A stretch of 37,338 bases of DNA from an uncultured Blautia sp. (GTDB taxonomy: Bacteria; Bacillota; Clostridia; Lachnospirales; Lachnospiraceae), in contig URVB01000036.1 of the NCBI GenBank assembly GCA_900551075.1, forward strand, positions 1-37,338. The letters run 5' to 3'. A program made the position numbers and the translations under genes. Shown one piece after another: positions 7,961-15,612 of this stretch. Under the pieces are notes generated by a model. That model had not been told where the DNA came from, did not search any database, and saw nothing but the letters and a program-made list of their open reading frames with translations. Every line of letters begins with the position of its first letter. The stretch's first letter is position 1.

Positions 7961-8857
7961 CTACCGTTCACGTTCCGACAGTGCTTTGATAGATGAGGCA
8001 TATTCCGAGGGAGTCATGCCGGCAATCTTCTTAAACTGCCTGGAAAAGTAGTGAATGGAAGAATATCCAAGAAAGTCGGAAATCTGTGTAAAATTCATTT
8101 GGTTTTCGCGGATCATCTGTTTGGCAAATTCGATTTTCATACGGGAGAAAAATTCTATGACTCCACAGTGATGCTGTTCACGAAAAAGCTTCTGGAGCTG
8201 GGAGCGACCGATCAGGTTATCGTGACAGATGTTTTCGATGGAGACATATTCCCGGATATGTTCTTCCAGATAAAAAATAATTTTGTTATAAGTCGCAGAA
8301 TTATGCTGAAGGTTTACATATTTTTCGATTGGCAGAGAAAGCTGCGGAACCGTATGCCTGCGTATCATACTGATCAGTATCTGTTCCAGATAAATCCGTA
8401 TCAGTTGTTGGGAACCAAACAGACTGTCGGTACGCTTTTCCATTTTTTCCAGATAAGGATCATCCAGAGGACTGGAAATGCAGCGTCTTGCTTCTGCAAT
8501 CAGCATTCCGATTAAATTACGCTCCGCATCGGAGACCTTAAGCGTTTTGTTTTCAAAAAAACTCATGCAGGGTGAATTGCATTCAAAGGATACCACTACG
8601 ATATTTGGGGCGTTTTTGCCTGTGGCAGTCAGAGAATGAAATTCGTCCGGCTTATGAAAGATAACCTGGCCGCGGTTCAGAATGTGGGAACCGTCGTCCG
8701 TACGGACCTCGGCTTCTCCTTTGTCCACACATTGAAATTCCCAGAAGTTGTGACGCTCGCCATCAAAACGAAAATCATTTCGATATTCAAAATAATGCAC
8801 GGTATATATTCTCTCTATATGGATATCTTCTTCCAGATAAATGCTTTCATACGCCAT
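7961..8857 (-). CDS. AraC-family transcriptional regulator of the amino-sugar/GNB-LNB region
   Basis: This 298-residue protein has an N-terminal cupin-like sensing domain (HNFWEFQCVDKGEAEVRT, then GQVIFHKPDEFH) and a C-terminal double helix-turn-helix of about 100 residues (IENICHDNLIGRSQLQKLF, then FTQISDFLGYSSIHYFSRQF and GMTPSEY). The start ATG at 8857 (MAYESIYLEE) is preferred because GGAGG lies eight bases ahead of it. An upstream in-frame ATG at 8899 lacks such spacing. It is divergent from the GH112 phosphorylase gene and upstream of nagB, so it most likely senses a sugar or sugar phosphate and activates one or both. The candidate operator boxes in front of the phosphorylase and binding-protein genes are its best targets (inference). 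Confidence 0.88.
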   Translation of the reverse strand: MAYESIYLEEDIHIERIYTVHYFEYRNDFRFDGERHNFWEFQCVDKGEAEVRTDDGSHILNRGQVIFHKPDEFHSLTATGKNAPNIVVVSFECNSPCMSFFENKTLKVSDAERNLIGMLIAEARRCISSPLDDPYLEKMEKRTDSLFGSQQLIRIYLEQILISMIRRHTVPQLSLPIEKYVNLQHNSATYNKIIFYLEEHIREYVSIENICHDNLIGRSQLQKLFREQHHCGVIEFFSRMKIEFAKQMIRENQMNFTQISDFLGYSSIHYFSRQFKKIAGMTPSEYASSIKALSERER

Positions 8858-8956
8858 TTTCATGTCCTCCGCGAAGCCCGTATGTCTGTGAATCTTCATT
8901 ATTATATCTCAAATAATTGAAAAAAACCAGAGATTCAGAGGGAAATATACAAAAAC

Positions 8957-9043
8957 TTGTGGTCAATTGTACATTTCTTTGTGTAAATAGATAAAAAAAA
9001 GCCACGATTGTGCAAGGGAATACGGGTGAGAAATAGGTATACT
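8957..9043 (+). promoter_or_regulatory. Control region of the GNB/LNB phosphorylase gene: repeated TTGT boxes and -10
   Basis: The divergent intergenic region has TTGT-led boxes at 8957 (TTGTGGTCAA), 8967 (TTGTACATT), 8979-8989 (TTGTGTAAATA) and 9007-9015 (ATTGTGCAA). The last two recur exactly before the binding-protein gene at 11322-11332 and 11336-11344. A -10-like TATACT lies at 9038-9043 with no recognisable -35 at the right distance. The last box ends just at the -35 position, as expected of an activator-dependent promoter. Binding by the divergent AraC protein is inferred. Confidence 0.5.
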
Positions 9044-9109
9044 GTTTGCAGGGCACAGAGCCCTGCATTGTGTGGACGAGATGTTTGTATAAAAAGGAGG
9101 AAAACCGCA

Positions 9110-11278
9110 ATGGCAAAAACGAAAGGACGTGTCACCCTTCCAAGTGAGTCGAATTTTCTGCATGAAACCAGAGAAATGCTGGAACGTTGGGGTGCAGACG
9201 CTTTGCGTGACAGTGATGGAACGAAATTAGATGACGACATCAAAGCATTGGATGCAAAAATCTATACGACTTATTTTGTGGCAAGGGGGCATAATGAGTT
9301 TGCCCGGAATCATATGGAAGAGTGCCAGCAGCTCTATTTGATGTCTGGACATTGCACGGCCCCTGATACGCAGCTTTCGATTTCTTTTATGGAGGGATAT
9401 TATCAGGAACAGGTAATTCCTGACTATCATCATGATCCGAAGAAATGGTGGGAGGTTATGGACCGGACCACGCAGCGGGCTGTTCCGACGGATGTATGGG
9501 AAGTGGATAGGGAGAAACACCAGGTTCTGATTATGCAGGCAGAGCCTTTTCATGAATATACGGTATCATTTTTGGTGTACGCCATTTGGGACCCAACACA
9601 GATGTACAATCATATTACCAACGACTGGGGAGATAAACCGCATGAGATTCCCTTTGATGTACGTCATGAGATGTCCGGCAATTTTGCAAGGGAATATCTG
9701 GTGCGGTGGCTGAAGGAAAATCCTTCTACGGATGTTGTGCGTTTTACGACGTTTTTCTATCATTTTACCCTGGTATTTAATCATCATGCAAAAGAAAAGT
9801 TTGTGGACTGGTTCGGATATGGGGCGACTGTATCCGTAAAGGCCCTGGAGGAATTTGAAAAAGAATATGGTTATGCCCTCCGTCCGGAGGATATTGTGGA
9901 CAACGGATACTACAATTCCACCTTCCGGGTTCCCACAAGGCAGTACCTTGACTATATGGATTTTATCCAGAGATTTGTGGCAAAAAAGGCCAGGGAGCTG
10001 GTGGACATCGTTCATGAGGCAGGCCGCGAGGCGATGATGTTTCTGGGCGACAACTGGATCGGTACGGAGCCCTACGGGAAATATTTCGGGGAAATCGGGC
10101 TGGATGCAGTTGTGGGAAGCGTCGGGGGCGGCGTAAGCCTTCGGCTGATCTCGGAAATCCCGCATGTGAAATATACGGAAGGGCGGTTTTTGCCGTACTT
10201 TTTTCCGGATACTTTTTATGAAGGAAATGATCCGGTACCTGAGGCAATGCGAAACTGGATAACAGCAAGGCGCGCCATTATGCGCAAACCGGTAGACCGT
10301 ATCGGTTATGGCGGGTATTTAAGCCTGGCATATAAATTCCCTGCATTTGTGGATTACATAGAAAAGGTGACAGATGAATTCCGTCTGATCTATGATAATA
10401 TCAAAAATATCCGGCCGTACAATGGTCTGAAGGTGGCTGTGCTGAATTCCTGGGGACGCCTGCGCTCCTGGCAGGCATATATGGTTGCCCATGAACTGCG
10501 GTATAAGCAATGCTATTCCTACATGGGGATTATGGAGGCGTTGAGCGGTGCGGCTGTAGATGTGACCTTTTTGAGCTTCCGGGAGGTGAAGGAACACGGA
10601 ATCCCCAAGGATGTGGATGTGCTTATCAATGCAGGAGATGCCATGACTGCCTTTTCAGGCGGGGAAGAGTGGGCGGACCCTGCTCTGACGGCAAAAATCC
10701 GTCAGTGGGTTTATCACGGCGGCGGCTTTTTGGGTGTGGGTGAGCCGAGTGCCTGCCATGCAGGGGGACGCTTTTTTCAGCTTGCAGATGTACTGGGAGT
10801 TGACAAAGAGCTGGGCTTTACCTTGTCTGCAGATAAATATTTTACGGATGTGCAGGAGGGGCATTTTATTTCAAAGGATCGTACGGGGGCGTATGATTTC
10901 GGTGAGAGCATGAAGAATGTCTATGCATTGGAGGAGGATACGGAAATCATAGAGTATTCCAACGGGGAGATACATGTGTCTGCGCACAGATACGGCAGAG
11001 GCTGCGGTGTGTATCTGGCCGGACTGCCTTACAGCTTTGAAAACACAAGGCTGCTTCTGCGTGCGCTCTATTATGCGTCAGGAAAACAGGAAGAGCTTTA
11101 TAAATGGTTTGCCGGGAATCCAAACTGTGAGGTCCACGCATATCCGGAAGCAGGAAAATATGCGGTTTTAAATAATACGTCAGACATGCAGAAAACCATA
11201 GTCTATGATGGAGAGGGAAGAAAAGAAGAATATTCCCTTAAGCCGGGTGAAATTGTCTGGAAGGACATCCTGAGATAA
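9110..11278 (+). CDS. lnpA: 1,3-beta-galactosyl-N-acetylhexosamine phosphorylase (GH112)
   Basis: This cytoplasmic enzyme phosphorolyses galacto-N-biose and lacto-N-biose I to galactose 1-phosphate plus GalNAc or GlcNAc. The start ATG 9110 (MAKTKGRVTLPSE) has AAAAAGGAGG nine bases ahead and gives 722 residues. A frame extension up to 9008 runs through the promoter region and is not used. It follows characterised bifidobacterial LnpA in long blocks: RWGADALRDSDGT, HEYTVSFLVYAIWDP, ITNDWGDKPHEIPFD, DVVRFTTFFYHFTL, EAMMFLGDNWIGTEPY and RFLPYFFPDTFYEGNDP. Asp314 in FLGDNW corresponds to the general acid Asp313 of the B. longum enzyme. The C-terminal half shows the glutamine-amidotransferase-like middle domain (VLINAGDAM, GGGFLGVGEPSA) and a small beta domain. 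Preference for GNB or LNB cannot be decided by eye. Confidence 0.95.
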   Translation: MAKTKGRVTLPSESNFLHETREMLERWGADALRDSDGTKLDDDIKALDAKIYTTYFVARGHNEFARNHMEECQQLYLMSGHCTAPDTQLSISFMEGYYQEQVIPDYHHDPKKWWEVMDRTTQRAVPTDVWEVDREKHQVLIMQAEPFHEYTVSFLVYAIWDPTQMYNHITNDWGDKPHEIPFDVRHEMSGNFAREYLVRWLKENPSTDVVRFTTFFYHFTLVFNHHAKEKFVDWFGYGATVSVKALEEFEKEYGYALRPEDIVDNGYYNSTFRVPTRQYLDYMDFIQRFVAKKARELVDIVHEAGREAMMFLGDNWIGTEPYGKYFGEIGLDAVVGSVGGGVSLRLISEIPHVKYTEGRFLPYFFPDTFYEGNDPVPEAMRNWITARRAIMRKPVDRIGYGGYLSLAYKFPAFVDYIEKVTDEFRLIYDNIKNIRPYNGLKVAVLNSWGRLRSWQAYMVAHELRYKQCYSYMGIMEALSGAAVDVTFLSFREVKEHGIPKDVDVLINAGDAMTAFSGGEEWADPALTAKIRQWVYHGGGFLGVGEPSACHAGGRFFQLADVLGVDKELGFTLSADKYFTDVQEGHFISKDRTGAYDFGESMKNVYALEEDTEIIEYSNGEIHVSAHRYGRGCGVYLAGLPYSFENTRLLLRALYYASGKQEELYKWFAGNPNCEVHAYPEAGKYAVLNNTSDMQKTIVYDGEGRKEEYSLKPGEIVWKDILR

Positions 11279-11318
11279 TTGCGGCTTTAAGACGGACTTT
11301 TTATACAAAACAAATGAA

Positions 11319-11427
11319 CGATTGTGTAAATACTAATTGTGCAAAAATGCTAAAATTAGATTTACAAGAGCGGGAATTGAGTGAAAAATTGACAAAGCTC
11401 GTATGAAAAAGCTCAATTCGCTATAAT
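11319..11427 (+). promoter_or_regulatory. Control region of the transporter part: operator-like boxes and promoter
   Basis: TTGTGTAAATA (11322-11332) and ATTGTGCAA (11336-11344) repeat the two boxes found before lnpA, here starting 15 bases apart. Further down are TTGACA (11389-11394) and TATAAT (11422-11427), but they are 27 bases apart, so they are not one standard promoter. An extended -10 (TGCTAAAAT, 11349-11356) is an alternative. GAATTGAG (11374-11381) and CTCAATTC (11412-11419) form an inverted repeat. The exact start of transcription is uncertain. Confidence 0.45.
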
Positions 11428-11446
11428 CCTAAGGAGGTAGAATGAA

Positions 11447-12697
11447 ATGGGAATGAAAAGGAAAGTTCTTAGTGCAATGCTGTGTGCGGCAATGCTGGGA
11501 ACGGTGATTGCTCCGGCAGCTACCGTACAGGCAGCAGACGATACCCTGGTTTACTGGTCCATGTGGGAGTCTACAGAACCTCAGGGACAGGCGATTCAGG
11601 AAGCAGTTGATGCTTATATGGAAGAGACCGGTGTGAAGGTTGATCTTCAGTTCAAGGGACGTACCGGCAACCGTGAAGCACTTCAGCCTGCACTGGATGG
11701 CGGAACACAGATCGATATGTTTGATGAGGATATCGACCGCGTAAACGGCATGTATGCAAAATATCTTCTGGATCTGGAAGACCTTGCAGCAGAATCCGAT
11801 TATGAAGCAACTGCAAACGCAGGCCTTATGGCAGCCTGCAGGGAAGCCGGCGGCGGCACATTGAAGACCATTCCGTATCAGCCGAATGTATTTGGATTTT
11901 TCTATAACAAAGATTTGTTTGAGCAGGCCGGAATCGAAGCAGAGCCTGCAACATGGGAAGAATTCCTGGATGTATGCGGGAAATTAAAAGATGCGGGCAT
12001 CACTCCGATGACTATGGATGATGCATATGCAACCTGTGTGATCGGTTATCATCTTGCAAGACTGGTAGGGGAAGAAAAGGTAGTTGAAATCGTTACAGAT
12101 GGTTTATGGGATGATCCGGCTGTCCTTCAGATGGCTCAGGATATTGAAGAACTGGCTTCCAACGGATACTATTCCGAAATGGTTGGCTCCAATGTTTGGC
12201 CGGCAGGTCAGAACACAGAGCTGGCTCTTGGAACAGCAGCAATGTATCTGAACGGTTCCTGGCTTCCGAATGAAGTAAAGGATATGGCCGGCCCGGACTT
12301 TAACTGGGGCTGCTTCGCATATCCGGAACTGGAAAACGGAGCAAACGGCACAGAAACAAACAACTTTGGCGCACAGGCGTTTGGTATCAACAAAGATTCC
12401 AAAATGTCCAAAGAAGCATTTGATCTGATTACATATATCACCAAGGGTGAATATGACCAGAAGCTGGCTGAAATGTCTGTTGGTATTCCGTCTGACACCA
12501 CAAATACAGAGTGGCCGGAAATGGTTGCCTGCGCAAAACCGGTCATCGAAAACAGCACTGCCCGCTTCACATGGGCATGCGGCGTTGAGACAAACGTTGA
12601 TATTACTCCGGTTATCAAAGAAAATTTCATTAAATTAATGGCTGGTTCTCTGACGGCTGATGAATTTGTATCTGCTATGCAGAAGGCTGCGAAATAA
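11447..12697 (+). CDS. ABC transporter extracellular sugar-binding protein (probable GNB/LNB)
   Basis: This 416-residue protein has a clear N-terminal signal peptide (MKRKVLSAMLCAAMLG core) ending in a signal peptidase I type site at TVQA-ADD. There is no lipobox: the only early Cys is preceded by Leu, not Gly, Ala or Ser. The mature part has the CUT1 binding-protein pattern: DTLVYWSMWE first strand, YQPNVFGFFYNKDLFEQAGI, ATWEEFLDVCGKLKDAGITPM and GTAAMYLNGSW. AAGGAGG lies ahead of ATG 11447. It precedes two permease genes and sits between the GH112 phosphorylase and the rest of its pathway, so the ligand is probably GNB, LNB or a related mucin or milk disaccharide. How it stays at the cell surface without a lipid anchor is unclear. 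Confidence 0.88.
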   Translation: MGMKRKVLSAMLCAAMLGTVIAPAATVQAADDTLVYWSMWESTEPQGQAIQEAVDAYMEETGVKVDLQFKGRTGNREALQPALDGGTQIDMFDEDIDRVNGMYAKYLLDLEDLAAESDYEATANAGLMAACREAGGGTLKTIPYQPNVFGFFYNKDLFEQAGIEAEPATWEEFLDVCGKLKDAGITPMTMDDAYATCVIGYHLARLVGEEKVVEIVTDGLWDDPAVLQMAQDIEELASNGYYSEMVGSNVWPAGQNTELALGTAAMYLNGSWLPNEVKDMAGPDFNWGCFAYPELENGANGTETNNFGAQAFGINKDSKMSKEAFDLITYITKGEYDQKLAEMSVGIPSDTTNTEWPEMVACAKPVIENSTARFTWACGVETNVDITPVIKENFIKLMAGSLTADEFVSAMQKAAK

Positions 12698-12713
12698 GGA
12701 TTCAATAACTATA

Positions 12714-12752
12714 GATGGTGGCATCGTATTTACGCTGCCGCCATCTTTTCTT
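12714..12752 (+). terminator. Intra-operon terminator/attenuator after the binding-protein gene
   Basis: GATGGTGGCA and TGCCGCCATC form a 10-bp stem (one G-T pair) over 12714-12745, followed by TTTTCTT. Such partial terminators keep binding-protein mRNA in excess over permease mRNA. A second, weaker inverted repeat (GAGTTCC / GGAACTC) follows before the permease ribosome binding site. Confidence 0.7.
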
Positions 12753-12819
12753 ATCCCGGGAGTTCCGGCATGGATTTTTATCCGGGATTTACGGGAACTC
12801 GATAGAGGAGGGGATCAGC

Positions 12820-13725
12820 TTGAAAAAAAATAAGACGATGATCGTCGTATTCCTGACACCAGCGGTTATCCTGTTTTTGGGTATCTTTTTATATCCCATC
12901 GTCAAGACCATTCTTATGAGCTTTTTTAAAATTGACGGTGTTACGGATCCGATGAGTCTGTGGACGTTCAGTGGTATTGACAATTACATGAAGCTTTTGA
13001 ATACCAGTCTGTTTCGGACTGCATTTTACAACTTGTTCCGTATCTGGCTGTTGGGCGGCATCATTGTTATGGCTTTGTCGCTGCTGTTTGCAGTGATTCT
13101 GACCAGCGGAATTCGTTTTAAGAAATTTTTCCGTGCAGTGATTTACATGCCCAATATTGTCAGTGCCGTTGCATTGGCTACGATGTGGCTGCAGTATGTG
13201 TACAGCCCGCGTTTTGGTCTGATCAGGAGCTTTTTTGAGTTTTTGCATATGGAAGAGCTTGCGAAGGTGCAGCTTCTGGATAATGAGCACAAATTTATGG
13301 CATTGCTTCTGGCATATTGCTTTGGTATGGTAGGATATCACATGCTGATATGGCTAAGCGGCATTGAGCGTATCAGTCCGGAATATTATGAGGCGGCTAC
13401 GATAGATGGGGCGAATAAGATCGCACAGTTCCGCTATATGACGCTTCCGCTTCTGAAGGGTGTATTTAAGACGAACATTACCATGTGGTCCGTAAGCTCC
13501 GTAGGATTTTTTGTATGGTCGCAGCTATTTTCTACGGTTACGGCGGATACACAGACCATTACGCCGTATGTGTACATGTATATGCAGATATTCGGCGGAG
13601 GAAATACAGTTACAGAACGAAACTCAGGCCTTGGTGCTGCAATCGGTGTACTTTTGAGCATATGCGTGGTACTTGTCTTTACCATATGCAACAGGCTGCT
13701 CAAAGATGATGACTTGGAATTTTAG
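12820..13725 (+). CDS. ABC sugar transporter permease, MalF/UgpA type
   Basis: This 301-residue inner membrane protein has six predicted transmembrane segments. The first is LTPAVILFLGIFLYPIVKTIL. The cytoplasmic EAA loop that docks the ATPase is EYYEAATIDGANKIAQFRYM. The start TTG 12820 is chosen because GAGGAGGGGA lies ten bases ahead and MKKNKTM immediately precedes the first membrane segment. A longer frame from 12715 would run through the terminator hairpin and is rejected. The second permease follows after three bases of stop-to-SD overlap. No ATPase gene is in the cluster, so a shared MsmK-type ATPase elsewhere is expected. Confidence 0.9.
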   Translation: MKKNKTMIVVFLTPAVILFLGIFLYPIVKTILMSFFKIDGVTDPMSLWTFSGIDNYMKLLNTSLFRTAFYNLFRIWLLGGIIVMALSLLFAVILTSGIRFKKFFRAVIYMPNIVSAVALATMWLQYVYSPRFGLIRSFFEFLHMEELAKVQLLDNEHKFMALLLAYCFGMVGYHMLIWLSGIERISPEYYEAATIDGANKIAQFRYMTLPLLKGVFKTNITMWSVSSVGFFVWSQLFSTVTADTQTITPYVYMYMQIFGGGNTVTERNSGLGAAIGVLLSICVVLVFTICNRLLKDDDLEF

Positions 13726-13737
13726 GAGGTGAGCGCT

Positions 13738-14616
13738 ATGGCAAAAGAAAAGAGAGTGCGTCATAGGATGAACTGGAAAAAGGAAATGCGGCTGCTTCCG
13801 GGATATCTGATCCTGATCATATGGGTAGCCTTTACAATCATACTTCTTGGCTGGGTGCTTGGAGCCAGCTTTTCTACAACAGCAGAAATTTTTCAGGGCA
13901 AGGCACTGAAATTCGAGAGCGGCCTTCATTTTGAAAACTATGCGAAGGCGTGGAATGGTTCCGGTGTAGCAGGATTCTTCGGCAATTCCCTGCTGTATTC
14001 CATTGTATCCTGTACGGCTTTGGTGGTTATATGCGCACCTGCGGCCTATGTGCTGTCTCGTTTTGAATTCATTGCAAATAAGGTGATTCAGACAAGCTTT
14101 GTTTCTGCAATGGGTGTGCCGGCTATCATGGTCGTGCTGCCCTTGTTCAGCTTTATTTCCGGTATGGGGATTCTGAATAATGTGGTAGCTGCCAGAGGGA
14201 TACTGATCGTTCTGTATGTGGGAATCAACGTGCCCTATACGACGATTTTCCTTCTGACCTTCTTCAGTAATATTTCGAGGACTTATGAGGAGGCAGCGGC
14301 AATCGATGGATGTCCGCCTATGCGTACCTTCTGGAAGATCATGCTTCCTATGGCACAGTCGGGTATTGTGACGGTGACCATCTTTAATTTTATTAATATA
14401 TGGAATGAATACTTCCTGTCCCTGATTTTTGCAAATTCCGACAAATTAAAACCAGTTGCGCCAGGTCTGTATTCTATGATAAACTCTATGAAATATACTG
14501 GTGACTGGGCCGGTATGTTTGCGGCAGTTATCATCGTGTTCCTGCCAACCTTTATTCTCTACATTTTTCTGTCTGAGAAGATCATCGGCGGCGTTACCGG
14601 TGGTATTAAGGGTTAA
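13738..14616 (+). CDS. ABC sugar transporter permease, MalG/UgpE type
   Basis: This 292-residue protein has six predicted membrane segments and the EAA loop RTYEEAAAIDGCPPMRTFWK, placed as in MalG-type CUT1 permeases. It ends with the usual ...EKIIGGVTGGIKG tail. ATG 13738 is preferred to GTG 13729, which lies inside the Shine-Dalgarno stretch AGGAGGTGAG. It pairs with the preceding MalF-type permease and the binding protein. It is followed by a perfect 8-bp hairpin and then by the nucleotidyltransferase gene of the same pathway. Confidence 0.9.
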   Translation: MAKEKRVRHRMNWKKEMRLLPGYLILIIWVAFTIILLGWVLGASFSTTAEIFQGKALKFESGLHFENYAKAWNGSGVAGFFGNSLLYSIVSCTALVVICAPAAYVLSRFEFIANKVIQTSFVSAMGVPAIMVVLPLFSFISGMGILNNVVAARGILIVLYVGINVPYTTIFLLTFFSNISRTYEEAAAIDGCPPMRTFWKIMLPMAQSGIVTVTIFNFINIWNEYFLSLIFANSDKLKPVAPGLYSMINSMKYTGDWAGMFAAVIIVFLPTFILYIFLSEKIIGGVTGGIKG

Positions 14617-14624
14617 GTTGAAAT

Positions 14625-14648
14625 GAGGTACCTAAAGCCGGGTACCTC
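14625..14648 (+). terminator. Intercistronic hairpin between permease and nucleotidyltransferase genes
   Basis: GAGGTACC and GGTACCTC form a perfect 8-bp stem with an 8-base loop. The bases after it (TTGATGTC) are a poor U-tract, so it is more likely an mRNA-stabilising or attenuating hairpin than a full terminator. Confidence 0.5.
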
Positions 14649-14682
14649 TTGATGTCTAATAAAAAAGAAGGGAATGGTTAAC

Positions 14683-15612
14683 ATGAAAAAACCGGTACTG
14701 GTAGTTATGGCAGCAGGAATGGGAAGCCGTTACGGCGGCTTGAAACAGATTGATCCCATTGATGAGGAGGGGCACATCATTATGGATTTTTCTATCTATG
14801 ATGCGGTAAGGGCCGGATTTGAGAAGGTTGTGTTCATCATCAAGAAGGAAAATGAAGCCGATTTCCGGAATGCAATCGGGGATCGCCTGAGCAGGCAGAT
14901 AGAAGTGGTATATGTGTTTCAGGATATTTATAATCTTCCCGAGGGTTACCGGGTGCCTGAAGGCCGGATGAAACCGTGGGGAACCGGACATGCGGTATTG
15001 AGCTGTATTGACGAGATCGATGGACCGTTTGCCGTGATCAATGCGGATGACTATTACGGAAGACATGCGTTCCGGATGGCATATGATTTTCTTTCCGGAA
15101 CGGAAGACCGGGAGGGCGTCTATCAATATATGATGGTCGGCTATAAGCTGGAAAATACGCTGACTGATAACGGCCATGTGGCACGGGGGGTCTGTGTGAC
15201 GGACGAGGAGGGTCATTTGGCTGAGATCATTGAGCGTACACATATTGAGAAAAAGGAGGGAGGCGCCGCTTATACGGAAGATGACGGCGCTACCTGGGTG
15301 ACGATTCCGGAGGGAAGCACCGTTTCTATGAATATGTGGGGATTTTCTGCAAGCATCCTGAAGGAGCTAAAGGAAAGATTTACAAAATTCCTTGATGAGA
15401 ATATAGAAAAGAATCCGCTGAAATGTGAGTATTTCCTGCCTTTTGTTGTGGATGAGCTTCTGAATGAGAAGAAAGCGACAGTAAAGGTGCTGAAATCTAT
15501 GGATAAATGGTATGGAGTGACTTATAAGGAAGATAAGCCGGTCGTTATGGCTGCCATTCAGGGCCTGAAGGATCAGGGACTGTATCCGCAGAAATTATGG
15601 GAGGAAGCATAA
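14683..15612 (+). CDS. Sugar-1-phosphate nucleotidyltransferase of the GNB/LNB pathway
   Basis: This 309-residue protein has the NTP-transferase fold rather than the HIT-type GalT fold. The N-terminal nucleotide loop is VVMAAGMGSRYGGLKQIDPI, and INADDYYG carries the likely metal-binding Asp. The position between transporter and NahK-like kinase genes gives its role: attaching UMP to galactose 1-phosphate and/or N-acetylhexosamine 1-phosphate, so that GalE can act on the UDP-sugars. Bifidobacterial LnpC is described as a UDP-glucose:hexose-1-phosphate uridylyltransferase. Whether this protein uses UTP or UDP-glucose cannot be seen. ATG 14683 is chosen over ATG 14674 because AGAAGGG then has ten-base spacing. 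The stop abuts the start of the kinase gene directly. Confidence 0.82.
   Translation: MKKPVLVVMAAGMGSRYGGLKQIDPIDEEGHIIMDFSIYDAVRAGFEKVVFIIKKENEADFRNAIGDRLSRQIEVVYVFQDIYNLPEGYRVPEGRMKPWGTGHAVLSCIDEIDGPFAVINADDYYGRHAFRMAYDFLSGTEDREGVYQYMMVGYKLENTLTDNGHVARGVCVTDEEGHLAEIIERTHIEKKEGGAAYTEDDGATWVTIPEGSTVSMNMWGFSASILKELKERFTKFLDENIEKNPLKCEYFLPFVVDELLNEKKATVKVLKSMDKWYGVTYKEDKPVVMAAIQGLKDQGLYPQKLWEEA

Noticed and set aside
9008..9109. N-terminal extension of the GH112 phosphorylase
   Set aside because: It would translate the promoter region, lacks family similarity, and a strong AAGGAGG precedes ATG 9110.
11389..11427. TTGACA and TATAAT as one promoter of the binding-protein gene
   Set aside because: The spacing is 27 bases, too long for sigma-A. 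They may belong to different or activator-dependent promoters.
12715..12819. N-terminal extension of the first permease
   Set aside because: It would run through a terminator hairpin. TTG 12820 has a good ribosome binding site and directly precedes the first membrane segment.
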